Part shown: piece after piece, positions 19,069 to 29,709 of the stretch | How the letters are laid out: each line of letters begins with the position of its first letter | Position numbering within the stretch: position 1 is the first letter of the stretch | NCBI RefSeq assembly: GCF_900113135.1 | Contig: NZ_FOOH01000007.1 | Location: forward strand, 1-64,000 | Reading direction: 5' to 3' | DNA length: 64,000 bases | Source: Salegentibacter agarivorans | GTDB taxonomy: Bacteria > Bacteroidota > Bacteroidia > Flavobacteriales > Flavobacteriaceae | Made by a program: the position numbers and the translations under genes | Notes under the pieces: model-generated | What the model saw: the letters and a program-made list of their open reading frames with translations, nothing else | Told to the model about the DNA's origin: nothing | The model's database searches: none

Positions 19069-22000
19069 TTATTCTTCTAATTTAATATCCAAACCAAGAC
19101 CTTTCAATTCGTGCATAAGTACGTTGAAAGATTCCGGCAGGCCGGGTTCTGGCATAGGCTCTCCTTTTACGATAGACTCGTAAGTTTTAGCCCTTCCTAT
19201 CACATCATCTGACTTCACTGTTAAGATTTCACGCAGGGTGCTTGATGCTCCATAAGCCTCAAGTGCCCAAACCTCCATCTCACCAAAACGCTGACCACCA
19301 AATTGTGCTTTACCACCAAGTGGTTGCTGAGTAATAAGCGAGTATGGTCCAATAGATCTGGCGTGCATCTTATCTTCAATCATATGTCCTAATTTCAACA
19401 TATAGATTACCCCTACTGTTGCAGGTTGGTCAAAACGATCTCCTGTTCCACCGTCATAAAGATAGGTATGCCCGTATCTTGGAATTCCAGCTTCATCAGT
19501 AAGCTCATTAATCTGGTCTATGGTAGCTCCATCAAAAATTGGAGTTGCATATTTATTACCAAGCTTTTGTCCTGCCCATCCAAGTACAGTTTCGTAGATC
19601 TGACCAATGTTCATACGTGAAGGTACCCCAAGTGGGTTCAACACAATATCAACCGGTGTACCATCATCAAGGAATGGCATATCTTCCTGGCGAACTATTC
19701 TTGCAACAATACCTTTGTTACCGTGACGTCCCGCCATTTTATCACCTACTTTTAGTTTACGCTTTTTAGCGATGTAAACCTTAGCAAGTTTAAGGATACC
19801 AGAAGGAAGTTCATCTCCAACAGAGATGGTAAACTTCTCTCTTCTCAAGTTACCCTGAAGATCGTTTTCCTTAATCTTATAGTTATGAATAAGATCTGCT
19901 ACCAAAGTGTTTAAGTGATCATCTGTAGTCCAGGTACCGTGAGTTAAGTGAGTATAATCGTCTACTGCATTAAGCATTTTCAACGTATACTTCTTACCTT
20001 TTGGCATTACCTCTTCTCCAAGATCATTTTGAACTCCCTGAGCAGTTTTTCCGCCTATAATAGCGAATAACTTATCTACAAGTTCAGCTTTTAAATTGGC
20101 GAATTTAGCGTCGTACTTTTTCTCAAGCGCGGCAACATCTTCTTTATCCTGAGCTCTTTTACGTTTATCTTTAATAGCACGGGCAAAGAGTTTCTTCTCT
20201 ATTACCACACCATTTAAAGAAGGAGAAGCTTTAAGCGATGCATCTTTTACATCACCGGCCTTGTCTCCAAAGATAGCACGAAGTAATTTTTCTTCTGGTG
20301 TTGGATCGCTTTCTCCTTTTGGAGTAATCTTACCAATAAGAATATCGCCAGGTTTAACCTCTGCACCAATTCTAATCATTCCGTGTTCATCAAGGTCTTT
20401 AGTAGCCTCTTCTGAAACGTTAGGAATATCGTTGGTTAATTCTTCGTTACCTAATTTTGTATCACGAACTTCGAGTGAGTATTCATCAATATGGATAGAA
20501 GTAAAGATATCTTCTCTAACCACTTTTTCTGAAATTACAATCGCATCCTCAAAGTTGTAACCTTTCCAGGGCATAAAGGCAACCTTCATATTTCTACCTA
20601 AAGCAAGTTCCCCGGCTTCTGTAGCGTAACCCTGACATAAAACCTGACCTTTAGTTACTCTATCTCCTACCCTAACAATTGGCTTAAGGTTAATAGAAGA
20701 ACCCTGGTTGGTTTTACGGAACTTAATAAGATCATAAGACTTTGAATCGCTATCAAAGCTTACCATACGTTCTTCTTCAGTTCTATCGTACTTTATAATA
20801 ATTTTCTTAGCGTCTACATATTCTACTTCACCTTCTCCTTCAGCATTAATCAATACCCGAGAATCTGTAGCTACCTGGCGTTCCAATCCGGTTCCAACAA
20901 TTGGAGAATCGGCTTGCAATAATGGTAATGCCTGGCGCATCATGTTAGATCCCATCAACGCACGGTTCGCATCATCATGTTCCAGGAACGGAATTAACGA
21001 AGCCGAAATAGATGAAATCTGGTTTGGTGCAACATCGGTATAATGAACTTCTTTTGGGTCTACTACCGGGAAGTCACCTTCCATACGAGCAATTACTCTT
21101 TCAGAATCTATAGTTCCATCTTCTTTAAGTGGAATGTTAGCCTGGGCAATTTTCTTGTCCTCTTCCTCTTCTGCACTTAAATAAATAGGTTCTTCTGAAA
21201 AATCTAATTTTCCATTTTCTACTTTACGGTATGGCGTTTCAATGAAGCCCATTCCGTTCACTTTAGCATAAACTGAAAGTGAAGAAATAAGTCCAATGTT
21301 TGGACCTTCAGGAGTTTCAATTGGGCAAAGTCTTCCGTAGTGAGTATAGTGAACATCACGTACCTCAAACCCTGCTCTTTCTCTAGATAAACCACCTGGC
21401 CCTAATGCTGAAAGTCTACGCTTGTGTGTAATTTCGGCAAGCGGGTTGGTTTGATCCATAAACTGAGACAACTGGTTGGTACCAAAGAAAGAGTTAATCA
21501 CAGAAGATAATGTCTTCGCATTAATCAAATCTATTGGGGTAAACACCTCGTTGTCACGAACGTTCATTCTTTCACGAATGGTACGTGCCATACGAGCAAG
21601 ACCAACTCCAAACTGTTGAGATAATTGCTCACCTACAGTTCTAACACGACGGTTAGATAAGTGGTCAATATCATCAATCTCAGCTTTAGAATTAATAAGC
21701 TCGATTAAGTATTTAATTATGGTAATAATGTCTTCTTTGGTAAGCACTTGCTTATCCATAGCAACATCAAGACCTAATTTTTTGTTCATTCTATATCGAC
21801 CAACTTCTCCAAGGCTGTAACGCTGATCTGAGAAGAATAATTTATCGATAATACCACGAGCAGTTTCCTCATCTGGCGGTTCTGCATTACGTAATTGACG
21901 ATAAATATGTTCTACCGCTTCTTTTTCAGAGTTGGTAGGGTCTTTTTGTAATGTATTATGAATAATAGCATAATCTCCGGTAGAATTATCTTCTTTATGA

Positions 22001-22881
22001 AGAAGAATAGTTTTACTTCCGGTTTCAAGAATTTCTTCTATATGCTCTTTTTCAAGTTCTGTATCACGATCTAAAACGATCTCATTACGTTCTATTGAAA
22101 CTACCTCTCCTGTATCTTCATCTACAAAATCTTCATACCAGGTATTCAATACACGGGCCGCAAGTTTACGACCTAATACTTTTTTAAGTCCTGTTTTTGA
22201 AACTTTCACCTCTTCTGCAAGGTCAAAGATTTCTAAAATATCTTTATCGCGCTCAAAACCTATGGCACGGAAAAGTGTGGTAACAGGTAATTTTTTCTTT
22301 CTATCGATATATGCGTACATAACGCTGTTAATATCGGTAGCAAATTCTATCCATGAACCTTTAAAAGGAATTACACGGGCAGAATAAAGTTTTGTTCCAT
22401 TTGCGTGGAACGATTGTCCAAAGAAAACTCCTGGTGAACGGTGAAGCTGAGAAACTACCACACGTTCTGCCCCGTTGATACAAAAAGTACCACTTGGAGT
22501 CATATAAGGTATAGTTCCTAAGTAAACGTCCTGTACGATGGTTTCAAAATCTTCGTGTTCAGGGTCGGTACAATATAGTTTTAATCTTGCTTTAAGAGGC
22601 ACACTATATGTTAAACCACGCTCTATACACTCCTGAATGGAATATCTTGGCGGGTCCACAAAATAATCTAAAAATTCTAGTACAAATTGGTTACGGGTGT
22701 CCGTAATTGGGAAGTTTTCCAGGAAGGTATTATAGAGACCTTCATTTCCCCGCTCTTCTGATTTGGTTTCTAGTTGAAAGAAATCCTGAAAAGACTTGAT
22801 CTGGATATCCAGGAAGTCGGGGTAATCAGGTCTGTTCTTTACAGAAGAGAAACTCACTCTTTCAGTTTGCTTTGCTAACAT
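19069..22881 (-). CDS. rpoB: DNA-directed RNA polymerase subunit beta
   Basis: A 1270-residue RNA polymerase subunit. The rifampicin region reads [20 protein letters not shown] with the usual Ser/Asp/His residues, so it looks rifampicin-sensitive at these positions. The C-terminal [20 protein letters not shown] segment is present. I place the start at the ATG at 22881 ([11 protein letters not shown]); one extra in-frame TTG codon lies before it and is unlikely to be used. It is separated from rplL by a strong hairpin. Confidence 0.98.
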   Translation of the reverse strand: MLAKQTERVSFSSVKNRPDYPDFLDIQIKSFQDFFQLETKSEERGNEGLYNTFLENFPITDTRNQFVLEFLDYFVDPPRYSIQECIERGLTYSVPLKARLKLYCTDPEHEDFETIVQDVYLGTIPYMTPSGTFCINGAERVVVSQLHRSPGVFFGQSFHANGTKLYSARVIPFKGSWIEFATDINSVMYAYIDRKKKLPVTTLFRAIGFERDKDILEIFDLAEEVKVSKTGLKKVLGRKLAARVLNTWYEDFVDEDTGEVVSIERNEIVLDRDTELEKEHIEEILETGSKTILLHKEDNSTGDYAIIHNTLQKDPTNSEKEAVEHIYRQLRNAEPPDEETARGIIDKLFFSDQRYSLGEVGRYRMNKKLGLDVAMDKQVLTKEDIITIIKYLIELINSKAEIDDIDHLSNRRVRTVGEQLSQQFGVGLARMARTIRERMNVRDNEVFTPIDLINAKTLSSVINSFFGTNQLSQFMDQTNPLAEITHKRRLSALGPGGLSRERAGFEVRDVHYTHYGRLCPIETPEGPNIGLISSLSVYAKVNGMGFIETPYRKVENGKLDFSEEPIYLSAEEEEDKKIAQANIPLKEDGTIDSERVIARMEGDFPVVDPKEVHYTDVAPNQISSISASLIPFLEHDDANRALMGSNMMRQALPLLQADSPIVGTGLERQVATDSRVLINAEGEGEVEYVDAKKIIIKYDRTEEERMVSFDSDSKSYDLIKFRKTNQGSSINLKPIVRVGDRVTKGQVLCQGYATEAGELALGRNMKVAFMPWKGYNFEDAIVISEKVVREDIFTSIHIDEYSLEVRDTKLGNEELTNDIPNVSEEATKDLDEHGMIRIGAEVKPGDILIGKITPKGESDPTPEEKLLRAIFGDKAGDVKDASLKASPSLNGVVIEKKLFARAIKDKRKRAQDKEDVAALEKKYDAKFANLKAELVDKLFAIIGGKTAQGVQNDLGEEVMPKGKKYTLKMLNAVDDYTHLTHGTWTTDDHLNTLVADLIHNYKIKENDLQGNLRREKFTISVGDELPSGILKLAKVYIAKKRKLKVGDKMAGRHGNKGIVARIVRQEDMPFLDDGTPVDIVLNPLGVPSRMNIGQIYETVLGWAGQKLGNKYATPIFDGATIDQINELTDEAGIPRYGHTYLYDGGTGDRFDQPATVGVIYMLKLGHMIEDKMHARSIGPYSLITQQPLGGKAQFGGQRFGEMEVWALEAYGASSTLREILTVKSDDVIGRAKTYESIVKGEPMPEPGLPESFNVLMHELKGLGLDIKLEE

Positions 22882-22948
22882 CAATGGACGGATTATAATT
22901 TATAAAAAAACGGGCGCGCAAGGAGTTAATCCCCTATATACGCAAAAG

Positions 22949-22987
22949 GGTTTAGACCTTCAGGAACGAATTCCTGAGGTCTAAACC
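22949..22987 (-). promoter_or_regulatory. Strong hairpin between rplL and rpoB (attenuator or processing site)
   Basis: A 17-bp stem with one bulged base (22949-22966 with 22971-22987), a CGAA/TTCG loop, and a short CCTTTTG on the 3' side of the minus-strand transcript. It lies in the 127-nt rplL-rpoB gap, the place where E. coli has a partial terminator and an RNase III site. Role is inferred from position and structure. Confidence 0.6.
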
Positions 22988-23011
22988 TAAATAATATTGC
23001 TGCTGGCAAGC

Positions 23012-23389
23012 TTATTTAAGCTCAACCTCAGCTCCTGCTTCTTCTAGCTGTGCTTTAAGTGCTTCTGCTTCGTCTTTAGCTACTCCTTCTTTAACTGGAG
23101 CTGGTGCGCCATCTACTAATGCTTTAGCATCTTTAAGACCAAGACCTGTAAGTTCTTTTACAAGTTTTACAACTGCTAGTTTAGATCCACCTGGAGCCTT
23201 AAGAATTACATCAAATTCAGACTGCTCTTCAGCTTCTTCACCACCACCAGCAGCACCGCCACCAGCAACAGCTACTGCAGCAGCTGCAGGCTCTATACCA
23301 TATTCTTCTTTTAAAATATCAGCTAACTCGTTTACTTCTTTTACGGTTAAGTTAACCAATTGTTCTGCGAATTCTTTTAAATCTGCCAT
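23012..23389 (-). CDS. rplL: 50S ribosomal protein L7/L12
   Basis: A 125-residue stalk protein that recruits translation GTPases. It has the N-terminal dimerisation helix, an Ala/Gly-rich hinge (about 36-52) and the C-terminal domain with [20 protein letters not shown]. It is 57 nt behind rplJ, its stalk-base partner, and is normally made in excess over it. Confidence 0.98.
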   Translation of the reverse strand: MADLKEFAEQLVNLTVKEVNELADILKEEYGIEPAAAAVAVAGGGAAGGGEEAEEQSEFDVILKAPGGSKLAVVKLVKELTGLGLKDAKALVDGAPAPVKEGVAKDEAEALKAQLEEAGAEVELK

Positions 23390-23446
23390 TTTCTATCGTT
23401 TTTAAAAAGTTCTTTAATTTATATTTGTTAAAAAGTGCGTACTAAT

Positions 23447-23968
23447 TTATCCTTCCTTTTCTGAAAGTGTCTTAAGGATTCCAGAGATTTTACCGCCACC
23501 AGACTTAAGTGCTGAAATAACATTCTTAGCAGGTGATTGTAATAGTCCAACGATATCTCCAATAACCTCTTCTTTAGACTTGATATTTACAAGTGCGTCA
23601 AGATATTCGTCTCCTACATAAACAGCTTCTTCAACAAAAGCTCCTTTAAGAAGTGGTTTTTCGTTTTTCTTTCTGAATTCTTTAATTACTTTGGCCGGTG
23701 CATTACCGGTTTCAGAAAACATTATGGAAGTGTTGCCTTTTAATACTGAAGGAAGGTCTCCAAATTCTTTATCTGAAGCTTCCATCGCTTTAGCAAGCAA
23801 CGTATTTTTAACTACAGCCAGCTTTACGTTAGCTTTAAAACAAGCTCTACGCAAGTTTGAAGTTGTTCCGGCATCAAGGCCAGATATATCTGCTAAATAA
23901 ACCACAGAATTATCTGTTAACTGGGCAGTTAAATCTTCAATTACTATTGATTTTTCTTCTCTTGTCAT
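23447..23968 (-). CDS. rplJ: 50S ribosomal protein L10
   Basis: A 173-residue protein forming the base of the L7/L12 stalk. The N-terminal MTREEKSIVIEDLTAQL and the VVKNTLLAKA segment that binds 23S rRNA are typical. It lies 11 nt behind rplA within the rplKAJL string. Confidence 0.97.
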   Translation of the reverse strand: MTREEKSIVIEDLTAQLTDNSVVYLADISGLDAGTTSNLRRACFKANVKLAVVKNTLLAKAMEASDKEFGDLPSVLKGNTSIMFSETGNAPAKVIKEFRKKNEKPLLKGAFVEEAVYVGDEYLDALVNIKSKEEVIGDIVGLLQSPAKNVISALKSGGGKISGILKTLSEKEG

Positions 23969-23979
23969 AATCTATACTA

Positions 23980-24678
23980 TTATTGCTCAGTGAACCTTTT
24001 AGTATCAACCTGAACGCTCGGGCTCATTGTAGAAGACATGTGTATACTCTTAATATACACACCCTTAGATGCCTGAGGTTTCAACTTCACTAAAGTAGTT
24101 AATAATTCTCTCGCGTTTCCAGCAATTTTTTCAGCTTCAAAAGATGCTTTTCCAATTCCAGCGTGAACAATACCGGTTTTATCAACTTTAAAGTCAATTT
24201 TACCCGCTTTAACATCAGATACTGCTTTGGCAACATCCATAGTTACTGTTCCTGTTTTTGGGTTAGGCATTAATCCTCTTGGTCCAAGTACTCGTCCCAA
24301 AGGTCCTAATTTACCCATTACGCTAGGCATAGTGATAATTACATCAACATCTGTCCATCCACCTTTTATTTTGTCAAGATATTCATCAAGACCAACATAA
24401 TCGGCTCCGGCTTCTTTAGCCTCTTCTTCCTTATCTGGAGTAACTAACGCAAGTACTTTTACATCTTTACCTGTACCGTGTGGAAGGGTTACAACACCTC
24501 TTACCATTTGGTTGGCCTTTCTTGGATCTACATTCAAACGAACCGCTAAATCCACAGATGCATCGAAGTTTTCGTTAGCAACTTCTTTAATTAAAGCTGA
24601 AGCTTCTGCCACCGAGTAAGCTTTATTGCTCTCGATCTTAGATTGGGCTTCCTTTTGCTTTTTAGTTAATTTTGCCAT
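23980..24678 (-). CDS. rplA: 50S ribosomal protein L1
   Basis: A 232-residue protein of the L1 stalk, which acts on E-site tRNA release. The signature [16 protein letters not shown] is intact. It is 18 nt behind rplK. In E. coli, L1 represses its own operon by binding the rplK leader; whether that holds here cannot be read from the sequence. Confidence 0.98.
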   Translation of the reverse strand: MAKLTKKQKEAQSKIESNKAYSVAEASALIKEVANENFDASVDLAVRLNVDPRKANQMVRGVVTLPHGTGKDVKVLALVTPDKEEEAKEAGADYVGLDEYLDKIKGGWTDVDVIITMPSVMGKLGPLGRVLGPRGLMPNPKTGTVTMDVAKAVSDVKAGKIDFKVDKTGIVHAGIGKASFEAEKIAGNARELLTTLVKLKPQASKGVYIKSIHMSSTMSPSVQVDTKRFTEQ

Positions 24679-24696
24679 TTTTAATTTCTTTTTGGA

Positions 24697-25134
24697 TTAA
24701 AACGGTGCATCACCTTTTACAGTTATTCCCATTGAACGAGCTGTTCCAGCAACCATTTTCATTGCAGATTCTACGGTGAAGGCATTTAAATCCTGCATCT
24801 TATCTTCTGCAATAGTTCTAACCTGATCCCAAGAAACACTTGCTATTTTCTTTCTGTTTGGTTCTCCTGAACCTTTTTTGTTCTTAGATGCTTCCAACAA
24901 TTGTACTGCAGCTGGAGGAGTTTTAATCACAAAGTCAAAAGACTTATCTGAATAAACCGTAATCGCAACCGGCAATACTTTACCTTGTTTATCCTGGGTT
25001 CTACCATTGAATTGCTTACAGAATTCCATGATATTTACCCCGGCAGCACCCAAAGCAGGTCCAACTGGTGGTGATGGGTTAGCAGCACCTCCGCGAACTT
25101 GTAGTTTTACAACTTTACTTACTTCTTTTGCCAT
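24697..25134 (-). CDS. rplK: 50S ribosomal protein L11
   Basis: A 145-residue protein of the GTPase-associated centre. The proline-rich [20 protein letters not shown] hinge, the site of thiopeptide action, and the C-terminal GTARSMGI motif are present. It follows nusG by 76 nt. Confidence 0.98.
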   Translation of the reverse strand: MAKEVSKVVKLQVRGGAANPSPPVGPALGAAGVNIMEFCKQFNGRTQDKQGKVLPVAITVYSDKSFDFVIKTPPAAVQLLEASKNKKGSGEPNRKKIASVSWDQVRTIAEDKMQDLNAFTVESAMKMVAGTARSMGITVKGDAPF

Positions 25135-25210
25135 TTTCTTAATTTTTAAGGTGATAGTTTGTTAGAGTGGAAGCTTTAAAAAACCATCAAAAAATATGTA
25201 ACTAAAATCT

Positions 25211-25762
25211 TTATACTTTTTCTACTTGCATATAGCTTAATTCCAATGGTGTTTTTCTTCCGAAAATCTTAACCATTACCTCAAGCTTACGCTTTTCTTC
25301 ATTTATCTTTTCTACTGTACCATTAAAGCCATTAAACGGTCCGTCTATAACTTTTATGGTTTCTCCAATAGTAAAAGGTATTGCTACGTTATCAGTTTTT
25401 ACTGAAAGTTCATCTACTTTACCAAGCATTCTATTAACTTCAGATTTTCTAAGCGGCACAGGATCTCCTCCTTTTGTTTCGCCTAAAAATCCAATAACGC
25501 CATTAATATTTTTAATCACGTGAGGCATTTCACCTTCAAGACTAGCCTGAATCATTACATACCCAGGAAAATAAACACGTTCTTTGTTTACTTTCTTACC
25601 ATTTCTAATTTGGATAACTTTTTCGGTAGGAACTAAAACCTGATCCAGATAATCTTCCATCCCAAGATGGTTAACCTCTTTCTCAATATAGTCTTTAACC
25701 TTGTTTTCCTGACCGCTAACGGCACGAACCACATACCACTTTTTTTCCTTTCCTTCTGCCAT
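25211..25762 (-). CDS. nusG: Transcription termination/antitermination factor NusG
   Basis: A 183-residue transcription factor with an N-terminal NGN domain (KWYVVRAVSGQENKVKDYIE, FPGYVMIQ) that binds RNA polymerase and a C-terminal KOW domain (VIDGPFNGFNGTVEKI) that contacts ribosomal protein S10 or Rho. Length is normal. It is 10 nt behind secE. Confidence 0.98.
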   Translation of the reverse strand: MAEGKEKKWYVVRAVSGQENKVKDYIEKEVNHLGMEDYLDQVLVPTEKVIQIRNGKKVNKERVYFPGYVMIQASLEGEMPHVIKNINGVIGFLGETKGGDPVPLRKSEVNRMLGKVDELSVKTDNVAIPFTIGETIKVIDGPFNGFNGTVEKINEEKRKLEVMVKIFGRKTPLELSYMQVEKV

Positions 25763-25772
25763 CCTACTATCT

Positions 25773-25970
25773 TTAAGATTTAATCCATTTGAAATATTCT
25801 TCGATAGCCGAACTAAATACGGTATCTACACCCCAAATAGCCAGTGAAAAAATAATAGAAAAAACGGCTACAAGGATGGTTAGCCTCTGTGCTTCGGGCC
25901 AGCTTGTCCAGGTAACGTGGTTTTTTAATTCGTTATAAGATTCTGATATATAATTGCCAATTCCTGCCAT
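25773..25970 (-). CDS. secE: Preprotein translocase subunit SecE
   Basis: A 65-residue single-span SecE of the short type usual in Bacteroidota. An amphipathic N-terminal helix with the conserved ELKNHVTWTSWPEAQRLTI segment is followed by one membrane helix (about 32-55). It stabilises SecY in the Sec channel. It starts 19 nt behind tRNA-Trp. Confidence 0.96.
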   Translation of the reverse strand: MAGIGNYISESYNELKNHVTWTSWPEAQRLTILVAVFSIIFSLAIWGVDTVFSSAIEEYFKWIKS

Positions 25971-25989
25971 GTGATTCTTAAGGTATTTG

Positions 25990-26062
25990 CACGGGTTGAG
26001 AGGCTCGAACTCCCGACACCTGGTTTTGGAGACCAGTGCTCTACCAACTGAGCTAAACCCGT
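25990..26062 (-). tRNA. tRNA-Trp(CCA)
   Basis: A 73-nt cloverleaf with acceptor ACGGGTT/AACCCGT, discriminator G, anticodon stem CTGGT/ACCAG and loop CTCCAAA (anticodon CCA). It lies between tuf and secE on the same strand. E. coli has no tRNA at this place, but many other bacteria do. Confidence 0.95.
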
Positions 26063-26078
26063 AAATATAATATAAATG

Positions 26079-26106
26079 AAGGTTTCCCGCCCGAGCGGGA
26101 AACCTT
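26079..26106 (-). terminator. Hairpin behind tuf
   Basis: A perfect 12-bp stem AAGGTTTCCCGC/GCGGGAAACCTT with a 4-nt loop, between the tuf stop and tRNA-Trp. The clear T-run is on the plus-strand side; on the minus strand only ATTTAT follows, so read-through into tRNA-Trp and secE is possible. Confidence 0.6.
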
Positions 26107-26124
26107 TTTATATTTAAACTGTAA

Positions 26125-27312
26125 TTAGTCTAAAATTTCAGTAACCTGTCCAGCACCTACAGTTCTACCACCTTCACGGATAGCGAAACGTAGACCAACA
26201 TTCATTGCAATAGTCTGGATAAGCTCTACAGTAATCGTAAGGTTATCACCAGGCATTACCATTTCAACTCCATCAGGAAGGTTAATTGTTCCTGTTACAT
26301 CAGTTGTACGTACGTAGAACTGAGGACGGTAGTTGTTGTGGAATGGAGTGTGACGTCCACCTTCTTCTTTTTTAAGGATATAAACCTCTGCTTTAAACTT
26401 AGCGTGAGGAGTTACAGATCCAGGCTTGGTAATTACCATACCTCTTGAGATCTGAGACTTTTCAATACCTCTTAATAAGATACCAACGTTATCTCCAGCT
26501 TCACCTCTATCAAGGATCTTACGGAACATCTCAACACCAGTAATAGTAGAAGTAAGTTTTTCAGCTCCCATACCAATAATCTCTACAGGATCTCCAGTGT
26601 TTGCAACACCAGTCTCAATACGACCAGTTGCAACAGTACCACGACCTGTAATAGAGAATACATCTTCAATAGGCATCAAGAAAGGCTTATCTACATCACG
26701 CTCTGGTAATTCAATCCAGCTATCTACAGCTTCCATTAAATCAAGAACGGTTTTAGACCACTTCTCATCACCTTCAAGAGCTCCAAGTGCAGAACCTGAA
26801 ATTACAGGACCGTTATCACCATCATACTCATAGAAAGAAAGAAGATCTCTAACTTCCATTTCTACTAATTCTAAAAGCTCCTCATCATCAACAAGGTCAA
26901 CTTTATTTAAGAATACAACAATTCTTGGAATACCAACCTGGCGTCCAAGAAGGATGTGCTCACGAGTTTGTGGCATAGGCCCATCAGTTGCAGCAACTAC
27001 AAGAATTGCACCGTCCATTTGAGCAGCACCAGTAACCATGTTCTTTACATAATCGGCGTGACCAGGACAGTCAACGTGTGCGTAGTGACGGTTAGCAGTT
27101 TGATACTCTACGTGAGAAGAGTTAATCGTAATACCTCTTTCTTTTTCTTCAGGAGCATTATCAATTTGATCAAAAGCACTAGCTTCTGAATATCCAGCAT
27201 CAGCCATTACTTTAGTAATCGCTGCTGTTAAAGTCGTTTTTCCGTGATCTACGTGTCCAATTGTACCTATGTTAAGGTGCGGTTTGGAACGATCATAAGT
27301 TTCCTTTGCCAT
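26125..27312 (-). CDS. tuf: Elongation factor Tu
   Basis: A 395-residue GTPase that brings aminoacyl-tRNA to the ribosome. [14 protein letters not shown] (G1), [12 protein letters not shown] (G3) and [10 protein letters not shown] (G4) are intact, as is the [11 protein letters not shown] stretch of domain II. It follows four tRNA genes, the same arrangement as E. coli tufB. Only one tuf copy is in this window. Confidence 0.99.
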   Translation of the reverse strand: MAKETYDRSKPHLNIGTIGHVDHGKTTLTAAITKVMADAGYSEASAFDQIDNAPEEKERGITINSSHVEYQTANRHYAHVDCPGHADYVKNMVTGAAQMDGAILVVAATDGPMPQTREHILLGRQVGIPRIVVFLNKVDLVDDEELLELVEMEVRDLLSFYEYDGDNGPVISGSALGALEGDEKWSKTVLDLMEAVDSWIELPERDVDKPFLMPIEDVFSITGRGTVATGRIETGVANTGDPVEIIGMGAEKLTSTITGVEMFRKILDRGEAGDNVGILLRGIEKSQISRGMVITKPGSVTPHAKFKAEVYILKKEEGGRHTPFHNNYRPQFYVRTTDVTGTINLPDGVEMVMPGDNLTITVELIQTIAMNVGLRFAIREGGRTVGAGQVTEILD

Positions 27313-27368
27313 AATTAATACTTATTTAATCTTAGTTATATATTAGTGTTCAATTTAATACAATCTAG

Positions 27369-27440
27369 AGCCAACGACGAGAATTGAACTCGTGACCTCT
27401 TCCTTACCAAGGAAACGCTCTACCCCTGAGCTACGTCGGC
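27369..27440 (-). tRNA. tRNA-Thr(GGU)
   Basis: A 72-nt cloverleaf with acceptor GCCGACG/CGTTGGC, anticodon stem TTTCC/GGAAG and loop TTGGTAA (anticodon GGT). It is the last tRNA before tuf, the position of E. coli thrT. Confidence 0.94.
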
Positions 27441-27584
27441 AAGCCGAAAGTCTCCACTTTCAAGGTTCACCGGTTCAAACAAGAATAACCATAAACCAAT
27501 ACTGGTTTACGGATGTTTAACTTTACTTAAACCGGAAAAATAAATTTAGAAAACAAGAATATACTTTCCTGCTTTCTAATTAAG

Positions 27585-27657
27585 AGCGGGAGACCGGGTT
27601 CGAACCGGCGACATTCAGCTTGGAAGGCTGACGCTCTACCAACTGAGCTACTCCCGC
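27585..27657 (-). tRNA. tRNA-Gly(UCC)
   Basis: A 73-nt cloverleaf with acceptor GCGGGAG/CTCCCGC, anticodon stem TCAGC/GCTGA and loop CTTCCAA (anticodon TCC). It holds the position of E. coli glyT. Confidence 0.95.
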
Positions 27658-27734
27658 ATTATCGATTCAGGGCTTATAAATTTAAAGTTCCCGGATTTTC
27701 ACATCCCTGAATCTGGAACTTTAAACAATTCTTG

Positions 27735-27817
27735 TGGGGAGAGCAGGATTCGAACCTGCGAAGTCGAAAGACAGCAGATTTACAGTCTGCCCTCGTTGGC
27801 CGCTTGAGTATCTCCCC
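27735..27817 (-). tRNA. tRNA-Tyr(GUA)
   Basis: An 83-nt class II tRNA with a long variable arm, acceptor GGGGAGA/TCTCCCC, anticodon stem GCAGA/TCTGC and loop CTGTAAA (anticodon GTA). It holds the position of E. coli tyrU. Confidence 0.95.
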
Positions 27818-28015
27818 AAATTTATTTTTCCACTATTTCATAGAACCGTAGCCGGCTTGCCAGCTAAGCTTTATGACGGTTTGTTTTTTAACGGCTGCAA
27901 ATAAACATAATTTTACAGCACCGTCCAAAGCATTTTTTAAAATTTTTCGATATTTTTCTTACTCATTTAATCTCCAGGAGATTAAACTAAAAATACTTTA
28001 TTTCAAAATTTCAAG

Positions 28016-28089
28016 AGCCGATGGAGGGACTCGAACCCACGACCTGCTGATTACAAATCAGCTGCTCTAGCCAGCTGAGCTACATCGGC
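28016..28089 (-). tRNA. tRNA-Thr(UGU), second copy
   Basis: A 74-nt cloverleaf identical to tRNA-Thr at 375-448, anticodon TGT. It heads the Thr-Tyr-Gly-Thr-tuf string, the position of E. coli thrU. Confidence 0.95.
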
Positions 28090-28190
28090 CTTTACGCTAC
28101 TTTTTCAGCATAAAAAAGTCCGCTATTTCTAACGGACTGCAAATGTATACAAATTATTCCTTTCACAAAACAATTCTGCAAAAAAAATAT

Positions 28191-28493
28191 TTAAACGTGA
28201 GCACTTAATTTTTCCTTGCGTTTAATTAACTGCCTTTGTAGTGATGAAGCACATTCATCTACGCATTCTTCAAATTTCTTACAGGTTTTTTTTACCATAA
28301 TATCTCCGCCGGGGATACTTAATAAAACCTCGGTAATCTTATTATCCTTTCCACTTGTATTCTGAACTTTTAAAAAGACATCAGCATAGATAATTTTATC
28401 GTAATAATTTTCAAGCCTATCCAATTTGCGTTGGATGAAATCAATTAATTTTTGATCGGCGTTGAAGTTAACAGACTGCACATTTACTTTCAT
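28191..28493 (-). CDS. hpf: Short-form ribosome hibernation promoting factor (HPF/RaiA family)
   Basis: A 100-residue protein of the HPF/YfiA fold (beta-alpha-beta-beta-beta-alpha) that binds the decoding centre of idle 30S subunits. It starts MKVNVQSVNFNADQKLIDFI and ends in the basic helix region ASSLQRQLIKRKEKL. It lacks the C-terminal dimerisation domain of long HPF, so 100S dimers would need another factor. It is 28 nt behind xerC. Confidence 0.9.
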   Translation of the reverse strand: MKVNVQSVNFNADQKLIDFIQRKLDRLENYYDKIIYADVFLKVQNTSGKDNKITEVLLSIPGGDIMVKKTCKKFEECVDECASSLQRQLIKRKEKLSAHV

Positions 28494-28521
28494 CTTCGGT
28501 AGAATTTAATTAAACATTATT

Positions 28522-29415
28522 TTAATTGGTCTTTTTGTTCCTGGGATGCGCCATTTGATGAACTTTACTAAGTTCTGAAATACTATTATGGGTATATACC
28601 TGCGTAGCAGCAAGACTGGAATGCCCAAGTAATTCTTTAACCGCGTTTAGGTTGGCGCCCTGGTTCAATAAATGTGTAGCAAATGAGTGCCGCAGAATAT
28701 GCGGACTCCTTTTTATTTTGCCAGACACCTTACTAAAATAATTATTAATAATTCTATACACAAGGCTTTCGTATAATTTTATACCTTTTTGAGTTACAAA
28801 TAAATAGGATGGCTCCTGCCCTTTCACCAAATCTGATCGTTTACTTATATAATTTTCTAAATTAGAAATCACGCCAGGCAATAATGGTATAATTCTTTCC
28901 TTCTGTCTTTTACCAAGCACTTTAACGTACTTTCCACTCAAATCTACATCCTGAAGTTTAATTTCAATTAGCTCAATACGCCTCATTCCCGTAGTATAAA
29001 AAAGCTCTACAATTAACCGGTCCCGCAAACCTTCAAAATCTGAAATATCAATTTGTTCCAAAACCTGGCTTATTTCAGCTTCAGAAAATGGAACCTGAAT
29101 TTTAGAAGCAGTTTTTAAAGCTTTATGTTTTGCGAGGGGAGAAAATTCTATATCGCCGGTTTTTTGAAGAAAGCGGTAGTAAGCTTTTAAAGAAGAAATC
29201 TTTCGGTTAATACTTCTATTAGATACACCCTGATCTACCAATGAAACAATCCAGTTTCTAATTTGGGAATAATGAACATTTCTAAGATCTTTTTCTTCAA
29301 ACTCAAATAAAATAAATTCTGAAAAAGATTCTAAATCGGTTTTATAGGCGGTTAGTGTATTGGGAGAGTATTTTTTCTCCAACTGCAGGTAATCTAAAAA
29401 CTGGGAAAAGGGCAT
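28522..29415 (-). CDS. xerC: Tyrosine recombinase XerC
   Basis: A site-specific recombinase that resolves chromosome dimers at dif. The N-terminal SAM-like DNA-binding domain (FLDYLQLEKKYSPNTLTAYK) is followed by a catalytic domain with Arg in TTGMRRIELI, Lys in VLGKRQKERIIPL, HILRHSFATHLL (His-x-x-Arg), GHSSLAATQVYTH and the nucleophilic Tyr in that last motif. I choose the ATG at 29415 (MPFSQFLDYL, 298 residues) because homologs begin this way; the frame is open ten codons further up to 29445. Its place next to hpf and rpsU fits the chromosomal XerC rather than a phage integrase. Confidence 0.93.
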   Translation of the reverse strand: MPFSQFLDYLQLEKKYSPNTLTAYKTDLESFSEFILFEFEEKDLRNVHYSQIRNWIVSLVDQGVSNRSINRKISSLKAYYRFLQKTGDIEFSPLAKHKALKTASKIQVPFSEAEISQVLEQIDISDFEGLRDRLIVELFYTTGMRRIELIEIKLQDVDLSGKYVKVLGKRQKERIIPLLPGVISNLENYISKRSDLVKGQEPSYLFVTQKGIKLYESLVYRIINNYFSKVSGKIKRSPHILRHSFATHLLNQGANLNAVKELLGHSSLAATQVYTHNSISELSKVHQMAHPRNKKTN

Positions 29416-29514
29416 AAAAAAACTGTTGATAGACAAAGTTAGCAAACTTTAATCTATCAACAGTTATATTTGTTTTTCCGAATAGCTTCGGAAAAATTCG
29501 ATTATATCTTTTTA

Positions 29515-29709
29515 CTAGATATCTTCCTGATCTCTCAAATGTTGAATGTACTCGGCTTTTTGAACCTGAGCTCTCTTCGCAACAGAAGGTTTCGTGAAAT
29601 GCTGGCGGCTTCTCAGCTGGCGCATTGTTCCGGTTTTATCGAATTTTCTCTTAAAACGCTTCAGCGCTCTATCAATATTTTCTCCGTCTTTTACTGGTAT
29701 TATTAACAT
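29515..29709 (-). CDS. rpsU: 30S ribosomal protein S21
   Basis: A 64-residue small-subunit protein with MLIIPVKDGENIDRALKRFK at its start and a basic C-terminal half, both typical of Bacteroidota S21. In this phylum the 3' end of 16S rRNA is sequestered in the S21-S6-S18 region, linked to the rarity of Shine-Dalgarno initiation. Here the rc of 29709-29730 reads as a purine-rich stretch AAAGAAAGGGGGTGATGAC just before the start, an unusually strong SD-like sequence for this genome, consistent with reported S21 autoregulation in Flavobacteriia. Confidence 0.93.
   Translation of the reverse strand: MLIIPVKDGENIDRALKRFKRKFDKTGTMRQLRSRQHFTKPSVAKRAQVQKAEYIQHLRDQEDI

Noticed and set aside
22949-22987. 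The rplL-rpoB hairpin as a full operon terminator
   Set aside because: Only a short T-run follows and rpoB has no obvious promoter of its own behind it, so partial attenuation or processing is more likely.
27873-28070. 65-codon plus-strand frame overlapping tRNA-Thr
   Set aside because: Its second half is the antisense of the tRNA gene (the familiar GGTRTHDL artefact of tRNA antisense).
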